Notes: generated from the letters alone by a model not told the origin. Counted from the first letter of the stretch, positions 43,006 to 52,888 are shown. The stretch is 64,000 nt of DNA from Janthinobacterium aquaticum (GCF_009208565.1 NZ_WFLK01000004.1:310001-374000), one strand, 5' to 3'. Numbers and translations are program-made.

Positions 43006-43165
43006 GATGGATATGGTGCAATGCAGTATTCATGCTGTACTTTATACCATGATGTGAAAAAATAGTGAATGTTTGCCGGGCACGGTTGAAAAATATTGTC
43101 ACAATTCCTACGCCTGGCGGCATAATGGCCGCTCCCTGCGCACTGCGCTGTTCGCTATCATTCCC

Positions 43166-43558
43166 ATGCAAGCTACGCCCCCTGAAAGTGAGTTCAAGAG
43201 CAAGAGCGGTCTCAAGCGCATCTACTCGGCTTTTTTCTATTCGATCGACGGCCTGAAATCGGCCTGGCAGCATGAGCATGCGTTTCGCCAGGAGCTTGGC
43301 CTGTTCGTGGTCGGCACGATTATCGCGCTGCTGCTGCGTATCTCGGCCTTTGAAAAGCTGGTGCTGATCGGCGTGCTGGTGCTGGTGCTGATCGTCGAGC
43401 TGATCAATTCCGCGCTCGAAGCAGTGGTCGACCGCATTTCGCTCGAGCGCCATCCGCTGTCGAAAAACGCCAAGGATTTCGGCAGCGCCGCCGTGCTGCT
43501 GACCTGTCTGCTGGCAGCAGCGACCTGGGTCGTGGTGCTGTTCAACCGGTTTTACTGA
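43166..43558 (+). CDS. dgkA: Diacylglycerol kinase
   Basis: The 130-residue trimeric membrane kinase recycles diacylglycerol to phosphatidate. Three TM segments (about 48-64, 68-88, 108-126) and the conserved catalytic E-L-I-N-S-A-L-E-A-V-V-D motif near 76-87 are present, plus the N-terminal amphipathic A-F-x-x-S-x-x-G-L-K-x-A-W segment. ATG 43166 gives the normal length; in-frame codons upstream lack a ribosome binding site. Confidence 0.94.
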   Translation: MQATPPESEFKSKSGLKRIYSAFFYSIDGLKSAWQHEHAFRQELGLFVVGTIIALLLRISAFEKLVLIGVLVLVLIVELINSALEAVVDRISLERHPLSKNAKDFGSAAVLLTCLLAAATWVVVLFNRFY

Positions 43559-43575
43559 GCGCGTCTGTTGCAGTG

Positions 43576-43597
43576 TGCATATGCGAAAATTGCATAT
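43576..43597 (+). promoter_or_regulatory. direct repeat upstream of sbp
   Basis: TGCATAT occurs twice (43576-43582 and 43591-43597), spaced 15 bp between starts, about 85 bp before the sbp ATG. The position suits a CysB-type activator site, but no established consensus match is claimed. Confidence 0.3.
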
Positions 43598-43681
43598 CAA
43601 ACGGTGAAACGCTTCGTTCTCTTAATGAGCGACTGGCCGTAACCTGATGGTTCTGAAAGCTTAACCATACGGGGAACTTGG

Positions 43682-44686
43682 ATGTTGTCGAAAAAACTCA
43701 TTATTGCCGCCGCCATCAGCGCCTTCGCAGTCCTGCAAACGGCGCAAGCTGCCGATATCACGCTGCTCAATGTGTCCTACGATCCGACGCGCGAGCTGTA
43801 TCAGGATGTCAATACGGCCTTTGCCAAGGAGTGGAAAGGCAAGACCGGCGACAACGTCAAGATCAAGCAATCGCATGGCGGCTCGGGCAAGCAGGCGCGC
43901 GCCGTGATCGACGGCCTGGAAGCGGACGTGGTGACGCTGGCGCTGGCCTATGACATCGACGCCCTGGCCGAGCACAAGCTGCTGGCGCCGGACTGGCAGA
44001 AAAAGCTCACGCACAACAGTTCGCCCTATACTTCGACCATTGTGTTCCTGGTACGCAAGGGCAACCCGAAAGGCATCAAGGACTGGAACGACCTGATCAA
44101 GCCAGGCGTATCCGTCATTACCCCGAATCCGAAAACCTCGGGCGGCGCCCGCTGGAATCATCTGGCAGCCTGGGGCTATGCCCTGCGCCAGCCGGGCGGC
44201 AACGAAGCCAAGGCCAAGGAATTCCTGTCCAAACTGTATAAAAACGTGCCGGTGCTCGATTCCGGCGCGCGTGGCGCCACCACCACCTTTGTCGAACGCG
44301 GCATCGGCGACGTGCTGATCGCCTGGGAAAACGAAGCCTATCTGGCCGTCAAGGAGCTGGGCCCGACCAAGTTCGACATCATCACGCCGTCGGTCAGTAT
44401 CCTGACCGAGCCGCCGGTGGCCGTGGTCGACAAGTTTGCCGACAAGCATGGCACGCGCAAGGTGGCTGAAGCCTATCTGAACTATCTTTATACCGATGAA
44501 GGACAGGACATTATCGGCAAGAACTACTACCGTCCGACCAGCGAAAAGGCCGCCAAGAAATACGCCAACCAGTTTGCCAAGGTCAATCTGTTTACCATCG
44601 ACCAGGTGGCAGGTGGCTGGACTGCTGCGCAAAAGGCGCACTTTGCCGACGGCGGCATTTTTGACAGCATTTATCAACCAAAATAA
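43682..44686 (+). CDS. sbp: Sulfate/thiosulfate-binding periplasmic protein
   Basis: The 334-residue periplasmic binding protein delivers sulfate to CysTWA. Signal peptide cleavage after QAA-DIT near 24. Family motifs: [11 protein letters not shown] near 30-40, H-G-G-S-G-K-Q-A-R near 65-73 and the [13 protein letters not shown] segment near 144-156 that forms the anion pocket. It is the first gene of an sbp-hydrolase-peroxiredoxin run ended by a strong terminator, separate from cysTWA downstream. Confidence 0.96.
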   Translation: MLSKKLIIAAAISAFAVLQTAQAADITLLNVSYDPTRELYQDVNTAFAKEWKGKTGDNVKIKQSHGGSGKQARAVIDGLEADVVTLALAYDIDALAEHKLLAPDWQKKLTHNSSPYTSTIVFLVRKGNPKGIKDWNDLIKPGVSVITPNPKTSGGARWNHLAAWGYALRQPGGNEAKAKEFLSKLYKNVPVLDSGARGATTTFVERGIGDVLIAWENEAYLAVKELGPTKFDIITPSVSILTEPPVAVVDKFADKHGTRKVAEAYLNYLYTDEGQDIIGKNYYRPTSEKAAKKYANQFAKVNLFTIDQVAGGWTAAQKAHFADGGIFDSIYQPK

Positions 44687-44720
44687 GCAGCCAAAATAAA
44701 CCAGACTGATCCAGGGAGCC

Positions 44721-45290
44721 ATGATGGCGCTGCGCAGCTTTTCCGATTACCGGGTATTGATCGTGCCGGGCCTGCACAACAGCGGCCCGGAACACTGGCA
44801 AAGCCGCTGGCAGCGCCTGTATCCGCAGTTCGAGCGCGTGGAACAGGATGACTGGGAAACGCCCGATCTGGCGGCCTGGTCGGCAAAGCTGGACCGGGTG
44901 CGACGCGAAGAGCGCCGTCCGACCCTGATCGTGGCGCACAGCTTCGGCTGCCTGACGACGGCGCACAGCCTGGCGCGCGATCCGGACGGCGTGGCCGGCG
45001 TGCTGCTGGTGGGGCCGGCCGATCCGGACAAGTTCGGCGTGGCGGCGCAGCTGCCGCACAAGCGCCTGCCTTGCCCGGGTATTCTGATTGCCAGCCAGAC
45101 CGACCCGTGGATGACGCTTGAACATGCCGCGCAGTGGGCACGGCGCTGGAATTGCAAGTATATTGACGGTGGCGCGCTCGGTCATATCAACGCCGAGTCA
45201 AAGCTCGGCGACTGGATCTACGGCCAGGCGCAATTGCAGACGCTGTCCGACCTGGCCACGCTGGACCGCCGCCACCGTTTTGCAGCATAA
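44721..45290 (+). CDS. RBBP9/YdeN-family alpha/beta hydrolase
   Basis: The 189-residue serine hydrolase of DUF1234 type. Triad residues are visible: Ser in AHSFGC near 75, Asp in SQTDPWM near 118-122, His in GALGHINAESKLGDW near 150-164, the last segment being a strong family signature. It is cytosolic. It lies 34 bp after sbp and 30 bp before the peroxiredoxin gene, so co-transcription with sulfate uptake is likely. The substrate is unknown. ATG 44721 and 44724 are adjacent alternatives. Confidence 0.9.
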   Translation: MMALRSFSDYRVLIVPGLHNSGPEHWQSRWQRLYPQFERVEQDDWETPDLAAWSAKLDRVRREERRPTLIVAHSFGCLTTAHSLARDPDGVAGVLLVGPADPDKFGVAAQLPHKRLPCPGILIASQTDPWMTLEHAAQWARRWNCKYIDGGALGHINAESKLGDWIYGQAQLQTLSDLATLDRRHRFAA

Positions 45291-45320
45291 AAACCATACA
45301 CTTTTGTCGAGGAGATCACC

Positions 45321-45959
45321 ATGACCTTACGCCTGGGCGATGTCGCCCCTGATTTTGAACAAGACAGCTCGATCGGCCAACTGAAGTTCCACGAATGGGC
45401 AGGCGACTCCTGGGTCGTGCTGTTTTCGCATCCGGCCGACTTTACGCCGGTCTGCACCACCGAACTGGGACTGACTGCCAAGCTCAAGCCTGAATTTGAC
45501 AAGCGCAACGTCAAGGCCGTGGCCCTGTCGGTCGACGCTGCCGAATCGCACAAGAACTGGATCAAGGATATCGAAGAGACGCAGAACACCGTGGTTGGCT
45601 TCCCCATCATTGCCGACGTCGACAAGAAGGTATCGGTACTGTACGACATGATCCATCCGGAACAGTCGGTCACCGCTACCGTGCGCTCGGTGTTCATTAT
45701 CGATCCGAACAAGAAGATCCGCCTGATCCTGACTTATCCGCTCAGCACCGGCCGCAATTTTGATGAAATCCTGCGCGTGATCGATGCGCTGCAACTGACC
45801 GACGGCTATACCGTGGCTACGCCGGGCAACTGGAAAGACGGCGACGATGTGATCATTCCGCTGCCTGTGCAGGATCCGGAAGTGATCAAGCAGAAATACC
45901 CGAAAGGTTATACGGCCGCCAAGCCGTATCTGCGCCTGACGCCGCAGCCGAACAAATAA
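45321..45959 (+). CDS. 1-Cys peroxiredoxin (Prx6 family)
   Basis: The 212-residue thiol peroxidase. The peroxidatic cysteine is Cys45 in the PVCTTE motif and is the only cysteine in the protein, so there is no resolving Cys; reduction must come from an external thiol. The long C-terminal extension with Y-P-x-S-T-G-R-N-F-D-E-I-L-R is typical of Prx6. GAGGAG precedes the ATG. It is the third gene of the sbp run, followed at 27 bp by a terminator. Confidence 0.95.
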   Translation: MTLRLGDVAPDFEQDSSIGQLKFHEWAGDSWVVLFSHPADFTPVCTTELGLTAKLKPEFDKRNVKAVALSVDAAESHKNWIKDIEETQNTVVGFPIIADVDKKVSVLYDMIHPEQSVTATVRSVFIIDPNKKIRLILTYPLSTGRNFDEILRVIDALQLTDGYTVATPGNWKDGDDVIIPLPVQDPEVIKQKYPKGYTAAKPYLRLTPQPNK

Positions 45960-45985
45960 ACGGCGCGGTTCACGCCGATCTGGCC

Positions 45986-46014
45986 AAAACGCACCTGCCC
46001 GGTGCGTTTTTTTT
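45986..46014 (+). terminator. terminator after the peroxiredoxin gene
   Basis: AAAACGCACC-TGCCC-GGTGCGTTTT followed by four more T. It separates sbp-hydrolase-prx from the cysTWA unit. Confidence 0.93.
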
Positions 46015-46141
46015 CGTCCGCTGGCATTGATACTACATGCAAATCCCATCTAAGCAAATGAGAAAAGGTTAGTTCTTTTTATAACGATAACATGTGAATA
46101 TGGCGTCCTGTTACTCGAAAATGTAATAACAAGGAGTGTCT

Positions 46142-46999
46142 ATGTCTGCAGCAGCACCGATCAAGGCGCGGGGGGCGCCGTTTCGGGTCATGCCGGGTTT
46201 TAAACTATCACTGGGCTTTACCCTGTTCTATCTGGCGCTGATCGTCCTGATCCCGCTGTCGTCGGTGTTTCTCAATACCTTTACCATGACCTGGGAAGGC
46301 TTTGTACGCGCCGTCACTTCCGAGCGCGTGATGGCTTCGTATCGCCTGACCTTTGGCGCGTCCTTGATCGCGGCGCTGTTCAATGTGGTGTTTGGCGGCA
46401 TCCTGGCCTGGGTGCTGGTGCGCTACAAGTTTCCCGGCAAACGCATTATCGATGCACTGGTCGACCTGCCGTTTGCGCTGCCGACCGCCGTGGCCGGTAT
46501 TACGTTGACGGCGCTGTATTCCTCGAACGGCTGGTTCGGCCAGTTTATCGAAGGCGTACTCGGCATCAAGGTGGCGTTTACGCCGCTGGGCGTGGTGGTG
46601 GCGCTGACCTTTATCGGCCTGCCTTTCGTGGTGCGCACGGTGCAGCCGGTGCTGGAGGACGCCGAGCGCGAACTCGAAGAAGCGGCCGCCAGCCTGGGCG
46701 CTTCGTCACTGCAAACGTTTATCCGCGTGATCTTTCCAACCATTATGCCGTCGCTGCTGACCGGTTTTGCGCTGGCCTTTGCGCGCGCCACCGGTGAGTA
46801 TGGCTCGGTCATTTTTATCGCCGGCAATATGCCGATGGTGTCGGAAATTACGCCGCTGTTCATTATTACCAAGCTCGAGCAATACGACTACGCCGGCGCC
46901 ACCGCGATTGCGGTGGTGATGCTGGTGGTGTCCTTCCTGCTGTTATTGACGATTAACCTGCTGCAAGCGTGGACGCGCGGAAAGGCCAAGAAATCATGA
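46142..46999 (+). CDS. cysT: Sulfate ABC transporter permease CysT
   Basis: The 285-residue inner-membrane permease has six TM segments and an EAA loop ([12 protein letters not shown] near 180-191) that contacts CysA. The CysT-specific [13 protein letters not shown] segment is near 112-124. AAGGAG at 46131-46136 fixes ATG 46142. It overlaps cysW by ATGA. The 127-bp upstream gap after the terminator is AT-rich and should hold its promoter. Confidence 0.95.
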   Translation: MSAAAPIKARGAPFRVMPGFKLSLGFTLFYLALIVLIPLSSVFLNTFTMTWEGFVRAVTSERVMASYRLTFGASLIAALFNVVFGGILAWVLVRYKFPGKRIIDALVDLPFALPTAVAGITLTALYSSNGWFGQFIEGVLGIKVAFTPLGVVVALTFIGLPFVVRTVQPVLEDAERELEEAAASLGASSLQTFIRVIFPTIMPSLLTGFALAFARATGEYGSVIFIAGNMPMVSEITPLFIITKLEQYDYAGATAIAVVMLVVSFLLLLTINLLQAWTRGKAKKS

Positions 47000-47922
47000 G
47001 TAATACAGTCTCTGCCGTCGCAGCCACCGAAGACGCGCTGCCCAAGGCGCGCCGCTTCGAGCCGTCGGTCGGCCCGGTGGTGCTCGAACCGCTGTGGGTG
47101 CGCACCGTGCTCATTTCCATCGCGCTGCTGTTCCTGACGGTGTTTCTGATCGTGCCGCTGGTCGCGGTATTTGTCGAAGCGTTCAAGAAAGGCTGGGAAG
47201 CCTATGTGGCCGCCATTATCGACCCGGATGCGATTTCCGCCATCAAGCTGACGCTGATTACGGCCGCCATTGCCGTGCCGCTCAACCTGGTGTTTGGCGT
47301 GGCCGCATCGTGGTGTATCGCCAAATTCGAGTTCCGTGGCAAAAGCATTTTGCTGACGCTGATCGACCTGCCGTTCTCGGTCTCGCCCGTCATTTCCGGC
47401 CTGATCTATGTGCTGATGTTCGGCGCCCAGGGCTGGTTCGGCCCGTGGCTGGCGGCGCACGATATCAAGATTCTGTTTGCCGTGCCGGGCATCGTGCTGG
47501 CCACCATCTTCATTACCTTCCCGTTCGTGGCGCGCGAGCTGATTCCACTGATGCAGTCGCAGGGCAGCGAAGAGGAAGAAGCCGCCATTGTGCTCGGTGC
47601 ATCGGGCTGGGATACTTTCCGCCGCGTGACCTTGCCGAACATTAAGTGGGGCCTGCTGTATGGGGTGATTTTGTGTAATGCACGCGCCATGGGCGAGTTT
47701 GGCGCGGTGTCGGTGGTGTCGGGCCATATCCGTGGCGAAACCAACACCATGCCGCTGCAAGTCGAGATTCTGTACAACGAGTACAACTTCTCGGCCGCCT
47801 TTGCCGTCGCTTCCCTGCTGGCGCTGCTGGCACTGGTGACGCTGGCCCTGAAAGCTTTTATTGAATGGCGTCTCAACGAAAACGACGCCGACGATTCCGC
47901 CTTACGTTCTACGGAGCACTGA
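46996..47922 (+). CDS. cysW: Sulfate ABC transporter permease CysW
   Basis: The 308-residue second permease subunit has six TM segments, a CysW-type [13 protein letters not shown] segment near 124-136 and an [15 protein letters not shown] loop near 193-204. The N-terminal about 30 residues are a hydrophilic extension. Its ATG overlaps the cysT TGA (ATGA), and it ends 2 bp before cysA. Confidence 0.96.
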   Translation: MSNTVSAVAATEDALPKARRFEPSVGPVVLEPLWVRTVLISIALLFLTVFLIVPLVAVFVEAFKKGWEAYVAAIIDPDAISAIKLTLITAAIAVPLNLVFGVAASWCIAKFEFRGKSILLTLIDLPFSVSPVISGLIYVLMFGAQGWFGPWLAAHDIKILFAVPGIVLATIFITFPFVARELIPLMQSQGSEEEEAAIVLGASGWDTFRRVTLPNIKWGLLYGVILCNARAMGEFGAVSVVSGHIRGETNTMPLQVEILYNEYNFSAAFAVASLLALLALVTLALKAFIEWRLNENDADDSALRSTEH

Positions 47923-47924
47923 TC

Positions 47925-48998
47925 ATGACTATCGCAGTTAAGAATATCAACAAGCGTTTCGGCGATTTCGTCGCCCTCAACAATATTTCGCTCGACTTTC
48001 CTGCCGGTGAGCTGACCGCGCTGCTGGGCCCGTCAGGTTGCGGCAAGACCACCTTGCTGCGTATTATTGCCGGCCTCGAACACCCGGACTCGGGCCAGGT
48101 GCTGCTCGACGCCGAAGACGCCTCCAGTCGCCATGTGCGCGAGCGCCAGGTCGGCTTTGTATTCCAGCACTATGCGCTGTTCAAGCACATGACCGTGTTT
48201 GAAAACGTGGCCTTTGGCCTGCGCGTCAAGTCGCGCAGCGAGCGTCCTTCCGAAGACCAGATCCGCCGCAAGGTGAAAGACCTGCTGGAACTGGTGCAGC
48301 TGGACTGGCTGGCTGACCGCTATCCGCCGCAACTGTCGGGAGGCCAGCGCCAGCGTATCGCGCTGGCACGCGCACTGGCGGTCGAGCCGCGCGTGCTGCT
48401 GCTCGACGAACCGTTCGGCGCACTCGACGCCAAGGTGCGCAAGGAGCTGCGCCGCTGGCTGCGCCGCCTGCATGACGACCTGCATGTGACCAGTATTTTC
48501 GTCACGCATGACCAGGAAGAGGCGCTGGAGGTGGCCGACCAGGTCGTGCTGATGAACAAGGGCACGGTCGAGCAACTCGGCTCGCCCGAGCAGGTCTACA
48601 ACCAGCCGGCCTCGCCATTCGTCTACGGCTTCCTGGGCAACGTCAACCTGTTCCACGGTCGCGTACATGACGGCGTGATGGCCACCGGCGACGCCAGCTT
48701 CGACGTGCCCGACTACGCCAACGTCAGCGACAGCAAGGGCACCGCCTATGTGCGCCCGCACGACCTGGAAATCGACCGCTATACGCCGGGCGCCGAAGGC
48801 ATCGTCGTCAAGCTCAGCCGTGCCCATGCGATCGGCCCGCTGGCCCAGCTCGATTTGCACCGCGTCGATAACAGCGAGCTGATCGAAGCGGTAATGTCGA
48901 ACGAGCGCTTCAGCCATCTGGCGCTGAAAGAGGGTGAGACGCTGGTGGTGCGCCCGAAACGTTTGCACGTTTTCGTCGAACCTTCGGCAAGAAACTGA
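47925..48998 (+). CDS. cysA: Sulfate ABC transporter ATPase CysA
   Basis: The 357-residue ATPase energises sulfate/thiosulfate uptake. Walker [10 protein letters not shown] near 36-44, signature [15 protein letters not shown] near 136-150, Walker [13 protein letters not shown] near 155-166, H-loop [12 protein letters not shown] near 189-200, then a C-terminal TOBE-like regulatory region (about 240-350). ATG 47925 gives the standard [13 protein letters not shown] start. cysB follows by 23 bp. Confidence 0.97.
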   Translation: MTIAVKNINKRFGDFVALNNISLDFPAGELTALLGPSGCGKTTLLRIIAGLEHPDSGQVLLDAEDASSRHVRERQVGFVFQHYALFKHMTVFENVAFGLRVKSRSERPSEDQIRRKVKDLLELVQLDWLADRYPPQLSGGQRQRIALARALAVEPRVLLLDEPFGALDAKVRKELRRWLRRLHDDLHVTSIFVTHDQEEALEVADQVVLMNKGTVEQLGSPEQVYNQPASPFVYGFLGNVNLFHGRVHDGVMATGDASFDVPDYANVSDSKGTAYVRPHDLEIDRYTPGAEGIVVKLSRAHAIGPLAQLDLHRVDNSELIEAVMSNERFSHLALKEGETLVVRPKRLHVFVEPSARN

Positions 48999-49021
48999 TT
49001 GAATACTGACACTGGATCGCC

Positions 49022-49954
49022 ATGAATTTCCAACAACTGCGCTCCATCCGCGAAGCAGCGCGCCGCGGCTATAACCTGACCGAAGTGGCCAATGCCCTGT
49101 TTACCTCGCAGCCGGGCGTGAGCCGGCAAATCCGTGAACTCGAAGACGAGCTGGGCGTGGTGATTTTCGAACGCAACGGTAAGCGCCTGACCGGCCTGAC
49201 CGAGCCGGGCAAGGGCATTTTGAAAATCATCGACCGCCTGCTGATCGAGGCGGAAAACCTGCAGCAGGCCAGCCTTGAATACAGTGGCCAGACCAACGGC
49301 ACGCTGTCGGTGGCCGCCACCCATACCCAGGCCCGTTATGCGCTGCCGAAAGTGGTGCAGAGCTTTCGCGCTGCGTTTCCCGAGGTACGCATCGCGCTGC
49401 AGCAAAGCGCGCCCGAGCATATCGCCGAATGGGTTTTGTCGGGCAAGACCGATATCGGCATTGCCACCGAGGGCTTGAGCCAGTTCCCTGACCTGGTGTC
49501 GTTCCCATGCTACCGCTGGAGCCATCTGATCGTGGTGCCCGATGGCCATCCGCTGCTCGACAGCTCACCGATCCGCCTGGAAGACCTGGCCAAGTATCCT
49601 TTGATCACCTATGACAAGGGCTTTACCGGCCGCGGCCATATCGACGACGCTTTTGCCAAGGCCGGCGTGACCACCGATATCGTCCTGACCGCCATGGACT
49701 CGGACGTGATCAAGCAGTACGTGGCGCTGGGGCTGGGCGTGGGCATTGTTGCCTCAATGGCGTTCGACCACGGCCGCGACAAGGGCCTGCGTGCGGTCGA
49801 GGCATCGCACCTGTTTGCGTTCAATACCACCCGCCTGGCCGTGCGCCGTGGCGCTTACCTGCGCTCGTATGCCTACGAGTTTATTTTGCAGCTGGCGCCG
49901 GACCTGACGCGCGACGATATTGACCGTGCCATGGCGGGGGAAGAGACGTTGTAA
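49022..49954 (+). CDS. cysB: CysB-type LysR regulator
   Basis: The 310-residue LysR-family activator. The N-terminus MNFQQLRSIREAARRGYNLTE with S-Q-P-G-V-S-R-Q-I-R-E-L-E-x-E-L-G as recognition helix is the CysB/Cbl signature, rather than generic LysR. The C-terminal domain keeps the T-H-T-Q-A-R-Y ligand-pocket segment (about 100-106). CysB binds N-acetylserine/O-acetylserine and activates sulfur genes; position directly behind cysTWA supports the assignment. Confidence 0.93.
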   Translation: MNFQQLRSIREAARRGYNLTEVANALFTSQPGVSRQIRELEDELGVVIFERNGKRLTGLTEPGKGILKIIDRLLIEAENLQQASLEYSGQTNGTLSVAATHTQARYALPKVVQSFRAAFPEVRIALQQSAPEHIAEWVLSGKTDIGIATEGLSQFPDLVSFPCYRWSHLIVVPDGHPLLDSSPIRLEDLAKYPLITYDKGFTGRGHIDDAFAKAGVTTDIVLTAMDSDVIKQYVALGLGVGIVASMAFDHGRDKGLRAVEASHLFAFNTTRLAVRRGAYLRSYAYEFILQLAPDLTRDDIDRAMAGEETL

Positions 49955-49984
49955 CTGCGCCGACAACATTGTTGGCGCTAACAA

Positions 49985-50027
49985 TGTTGTCGGATTACGG
50001 CCCCGGAGGGGGCCTAATCCGACCTAC
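49985..50027. repeat. REP-like element R5 (single, with partial linker)
   Basis: A right-type element with arms TGTCGGATTA and TAATCCGACCTAC and inner helix GGCCCC-GGAG-GGGGCC. Upstream, 49958-49979 keeps a linker-like palindrome containing CGACAACATTGTTGG but no left element with GTAG, so the partner has been lost. It lies between convergent cysB and the TonB receptor gene. Confidence 0.78.
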
Positions 50028-50038
50028 GCCTCAATCAT

Positions 50039-50077
50039 AAAAAAGCCCGGAACGCTGCAAAGCGTTCCGGGCTTTTT
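50039..50077. terminator. bidirectional terminator, cysB / TonB receptor
   Basis: Long stem AGCCCGGAACGC/GCGTTCCGGGCT with loop TGCAAA, A-run before and T-run after. It sits 24 bp beyond the TonB receptor stop on the minus strand. Confidence 0.93.
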
Positions 50078-50100
50078 ACATGGCGGTGCCCGTCAGACTG

Positions 50101-52488
50101 TTACCAGCTATAACCAGCCTTGGCGTAGTAATAACGGCCATTGAAGCCGTTCGGCGCAAAGATGCTGTAGGGCTGGGTGCCGCCGACGTTCAGGTTGCCG
50201 GCGCTGGTCACCTGGGCCGGGTAGCGGTTGGTGACGTTGTCGATACCGGCCACCAGGCGCCAGTTCTGGCCCAGCTTGACCGAACCGGACACGTCAAGTA
50301 CCCACTGCGGATCGTAGTTCTGGTCCAGCGCCACATTGTTCTGCGGCACCGTGAACTTGCCATAGCGCGTGACCACGCCATGGGCGTTCCAGTTGCCGAC
50401 AACGTAGTCGGCAGCCAGGCTGAACTTGTCTTTTGGCGCCGTCACGGTGGCGCGGGCTACGGTCTGGCGGTCGATCAGCAGCAGGTTGTTGGCCGTGAGC
50501 AGGGCCGGGTTGTCGGCGATCTTTTCTACCGAGCTCTTGTTGTGGTTATACGCCACTGTCAGGTCCAGGCGGTCTTTTTCCTGCAGTTCGATGCGGTAGG
50601 TGCTGACGATATCGACGCCTTCGGTGCGGGTATCGACGGCGTTGGTAAAGTAGCGCGCTGCGCCCACTGGCGTGCCCTGTGCGGCCAGCTGCGCCTTCAA
50701 GGCATCGTTCAGTGCCAGGTTGGCCGAGAACAGGATGCGGTTGTCGATATCGATGCGGTAAGCGTCAACCGAAGTGGTGAAGTTGCGGTTGGGCTGGAAC
50801 TGCACGCCGAGGCTGTAGTTGCGTGCCTTTTCAGGTTTGAGGTCCTGCGCGCCCAAGGCGCGTGCCTGCGGCGTATTGACGGCAAAGGTACCGGTCTCGA
50901 TCGGCGTATTGACGCCATTGACCACCTGGAAGTTGGTGGTGGTAATGGTGTAGTACTGCTGCGCCAGCGATGGGGCACGGAAGCCCGACGAGGCCGTGCC
51001 GCGCAGCGAGAAAGCGTCGTTGAATGCATAGCGCGCCGAACCCTTGGCCGAGGTGGTGCTGCCGAAGTCGCTGTAGCGTTCATGGCGCAGCGCTACGCCG
51101 CCCGACAGCTTTTTCGTCACTTCCGCTTCCAGGTTCACGTACACCGATTCGTTATGGCGCGAGTGGCTGCCGGCGTTGGCCGGGCGGAAGCCTGCAAAGC
51201 CCTGCGAGCCGCCGCCAAAGTACGAGGCGGCGTCGCCGGCACCGATGCTGTATTTCTCATGGCGCGCTTCAAGACCGACGGCCACCGTCAGCGGACCGGA
51301 GAAAAAGTCGACCGGAAACTCGCGCGCCGCATCGAGGTTGAACACGCTCTGTTCGTTTTTCAGCGAGCCGGCATAGAAATGCGTGGGGCTGTCCACGCCC
51401 AGATTGCCGATCGACAGGTTGATGGTGTTGTCGAGGTCGAGTTCGAACTTGTTGCTGCCGTAGTTCAGGCTGGCATCCCAGCGCCAACCGGCAGCTTCGC
51501 CGCGCAGACCAGTGACGATGGACTGGTCGGTCAACGTGCTGTTTTGCAGCGGCAGGAAGCCTTCCGGATAGACTGGTGTGCGTAGCGCCGTGCCGTTGTA
51601 GGCGGTGCGCCAGGTTGCTGCAGCCGACGTATCGCGCTTGCCGTAGTTGCCGAACGCATACCAGTCGATATTGTCGTTCAGATGGTATTCGCTGTTGAAG
51701 AAGACGGTAGCGGGCTTGCTTTCGGCATCGCCATAACGCTGGTTGACCTTGCCGTAGCGCGGTTCGAGCGGATTGCGGAAGTCGGCGCCGGCGCGGTTGG
51801 TCGGATCGCGGTCGGCCACTTCTGCCGAGAGGCGCAGCCAGCCGTTTTCACCGAGCGCAAAACCGGCCGAACCCTTGATGCTTTTTTGCTTGCCGTCGCG
51901 TTCCTGGGTCTGGCCGTAGCCCACTTCCACATCGCCGCCGGCTGCACCTTTTTTCAGGATGATATTGATCACACCGGCAATCGCGTCCGAACCGTACTGG
52001 GCGGCGGCGCCATCGCGCAGCACTTCCACATGGTCGATGGCGGCCAGCGGAATGGCATTGAGGTCGACCGGTGCCGAGCCCCGGCCCAGCGAGCCGTTGA
52101 CGTTGACCACGGCCGAGGTATAGCGGCGCTTGCCGTTGACCAGCACCAGCGTCTGGTCCGGTGACAGGCCGCGCAGCTGCGCCGGGCGCACGGCGTCGCT
52201 GGCGTCGGCGCCGGTGGCGCGCGCAAAGTTCAGCGACGGCAGCAGGCGCGCCAGCACGGTGGCCAGTTCAGCCGAGCCGGTGCTTTGCAGATCGCGCGAG
52301 GTCAGGATATCGATCGGCGATTCGGAGTCGATGGTGCGGCGGTTCTTGGCAAAGGTGCCGGTGACAACCACCGACTGCAATTCGCCTTCGGCAGGCAGTT
52401 CCTGCTGGGCGTGGGCGGGCAGGGCAAAGCACGCCACCAGGCTGGCGGCAAGAACGGTTTTAACGGGGGTACGGGGCAATGAACTCAT
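50101..52488 (-). CDS. TonB-dependent outer membrane receptor
   Basis: The 795-residue receptor has a signal peptide (cleavage after AHA near 26), a plug domain at about 38-165 (S-V-V-V-T-G-T-F ... D-H-V-E-V-L-R-D-G-A-A-A-Q-Y-G-S-D-A-I-A-G-V-I-N-I-I) and a beta-barrel to a C-terminal aromatic residue (GYSW). The plug-barrel boundary is canonical. The substrate (siderophore, vitamin or glycan) is not evident: no FecR/sigma or transport genes are adjacent. ATG 52488 starts the signal peptide; 25 in-frame residues upstream are not signal-like. Confidence 0.92.
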   Translation of the reverse strand: MSSLPRTPVKTVLAASLVACFALPAHAQQELPAEGELQSVVVTGTFAKNRRTIDSESPIDILTSRDLQSTGSAELATVLARLLPSLNFARATGADASDAVRPAQLRGLSPDQTLVLVNGKRRYTSAVVNVNGSLGRGSAPVDLNAIPLAAIDHVEVLRDGAAAQYGSDAIAGVINIILKKGAAGGDVEVGYGQTQERDGKQKSIKGSAGFALGENGWLRLSAEVADRDPTNRAGADFRNPLEPRYGKVNQRYGDAESKPATVFFNSEYHLNDNIDWYAFGNYGKRDTSAAATWRTAYNGTALRTPVYPEGFLPLQNSTLTDQSIVTGLRGEAAGWRWDASLNYGSNKFELDLDNTINLSIGNLGVDSPTHFYAGSLKNEQSVFNLDAAREFPVDFFSGPLTVAVGLEARHEKYSIGAGDAASYFGGGSQGFAGFRPANAGSHSRHNESVYVNLEAEVTKKLSGGVALRHERYSDFGSTTSAKGSARYAFNDAFSLRGTASSGFRAPSLAQQYYTITTTNFQVVNGVNTPIETGTFAVNTPQARALGAQDLKPEKARNYSLGVQFQPNRNFTTSVDAYRIDIDNRILFSANLALNDALKAQLAAQGTPVGAARYFTNAVDTRTEGVDIVSTYRIELQEKDRLDLTVAYNHNKSSVEKIADNPALLTANNLLLIDRQTVARATVTAPKDKFSLAADYVVGNWNAHGVVTRYGKFTVPQNNVALDQNYDPQWVLDVSGSVKLGQNWRLVAGIDNVTNRYPAQVTSAGNLNVGGTQPYSIFAPNGFNGRYYYAKAGYSW

Positions 52489-52774
52489 CGACTTGTATCT
52501 CTTCAGTAAGTTGGGCTGTCTGGTTGACGCTGTGCGCTTGTGCGAGCCACAGGCTCGATGCAAACAGATTAACAGTTGGGCACGCGCGGTGCCGACGAAT
52601 GGTTCCGCCTATCGTTATGCGATAAACAGCTGATGCGTGGGAAATTTGCGGTTGTACCGCATATGACCTGCTTGCCAGCATACGGCGGGCATGGGGAGGG
52701 GGGCAATGGTGCGCTGCGGGAAGTTGGAAGGTGTTGCGGAAACCCAACGGCGGATGGTGGGTCGGGTAGGTCGG
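52489..52774. other. non-coding region upstream of the TonB receptor
   Basis: With R6 this makes a 396-bp gap without a gene (52489-52884). It includes a small dyad TATCG-TTATG-CGATA at 52610-52624, about 120 bp upstream of the receptor start, which might be an operator. I see no Fur-box match and no coding sequence. Confidence 0.35.
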
Positions 52775-52888
52775 GTAGGTCGGATTAGCCGGGCCGCGTA
52801 GGCGGGGCAAAGCCCCGCGTAATCCGACAACATTGTTGACGTCTGCGGTGTTGTCGGATTACGGCCCGAAGGGCCTAATCCGACCTAC
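52775..52888. repeat. REP-like pair R6 with duplicated head
   Basis: Left element begins GTAG at 52775, but the preceding bases repeat GGTCGGGTA in tandem (52760-52778), giving an extra GTAG at 52766. Its inner part is enlarged (GCGGGGC-AAA-GCCCCGC plus an insertion). Right element 52849-52888 has inner helix GGCCC-GAA-GGGCC. The final CTAC overlaps the TAG stop of the aldo/keto reductase gene on the minus strand. Confidence 0.83.

Noticed and set aside
43096-43126. dgkA promoter TTGTCA / CATAAT
   Set aside because: The spacer is 19 bp and the -10 is weak; too uncertain to list.
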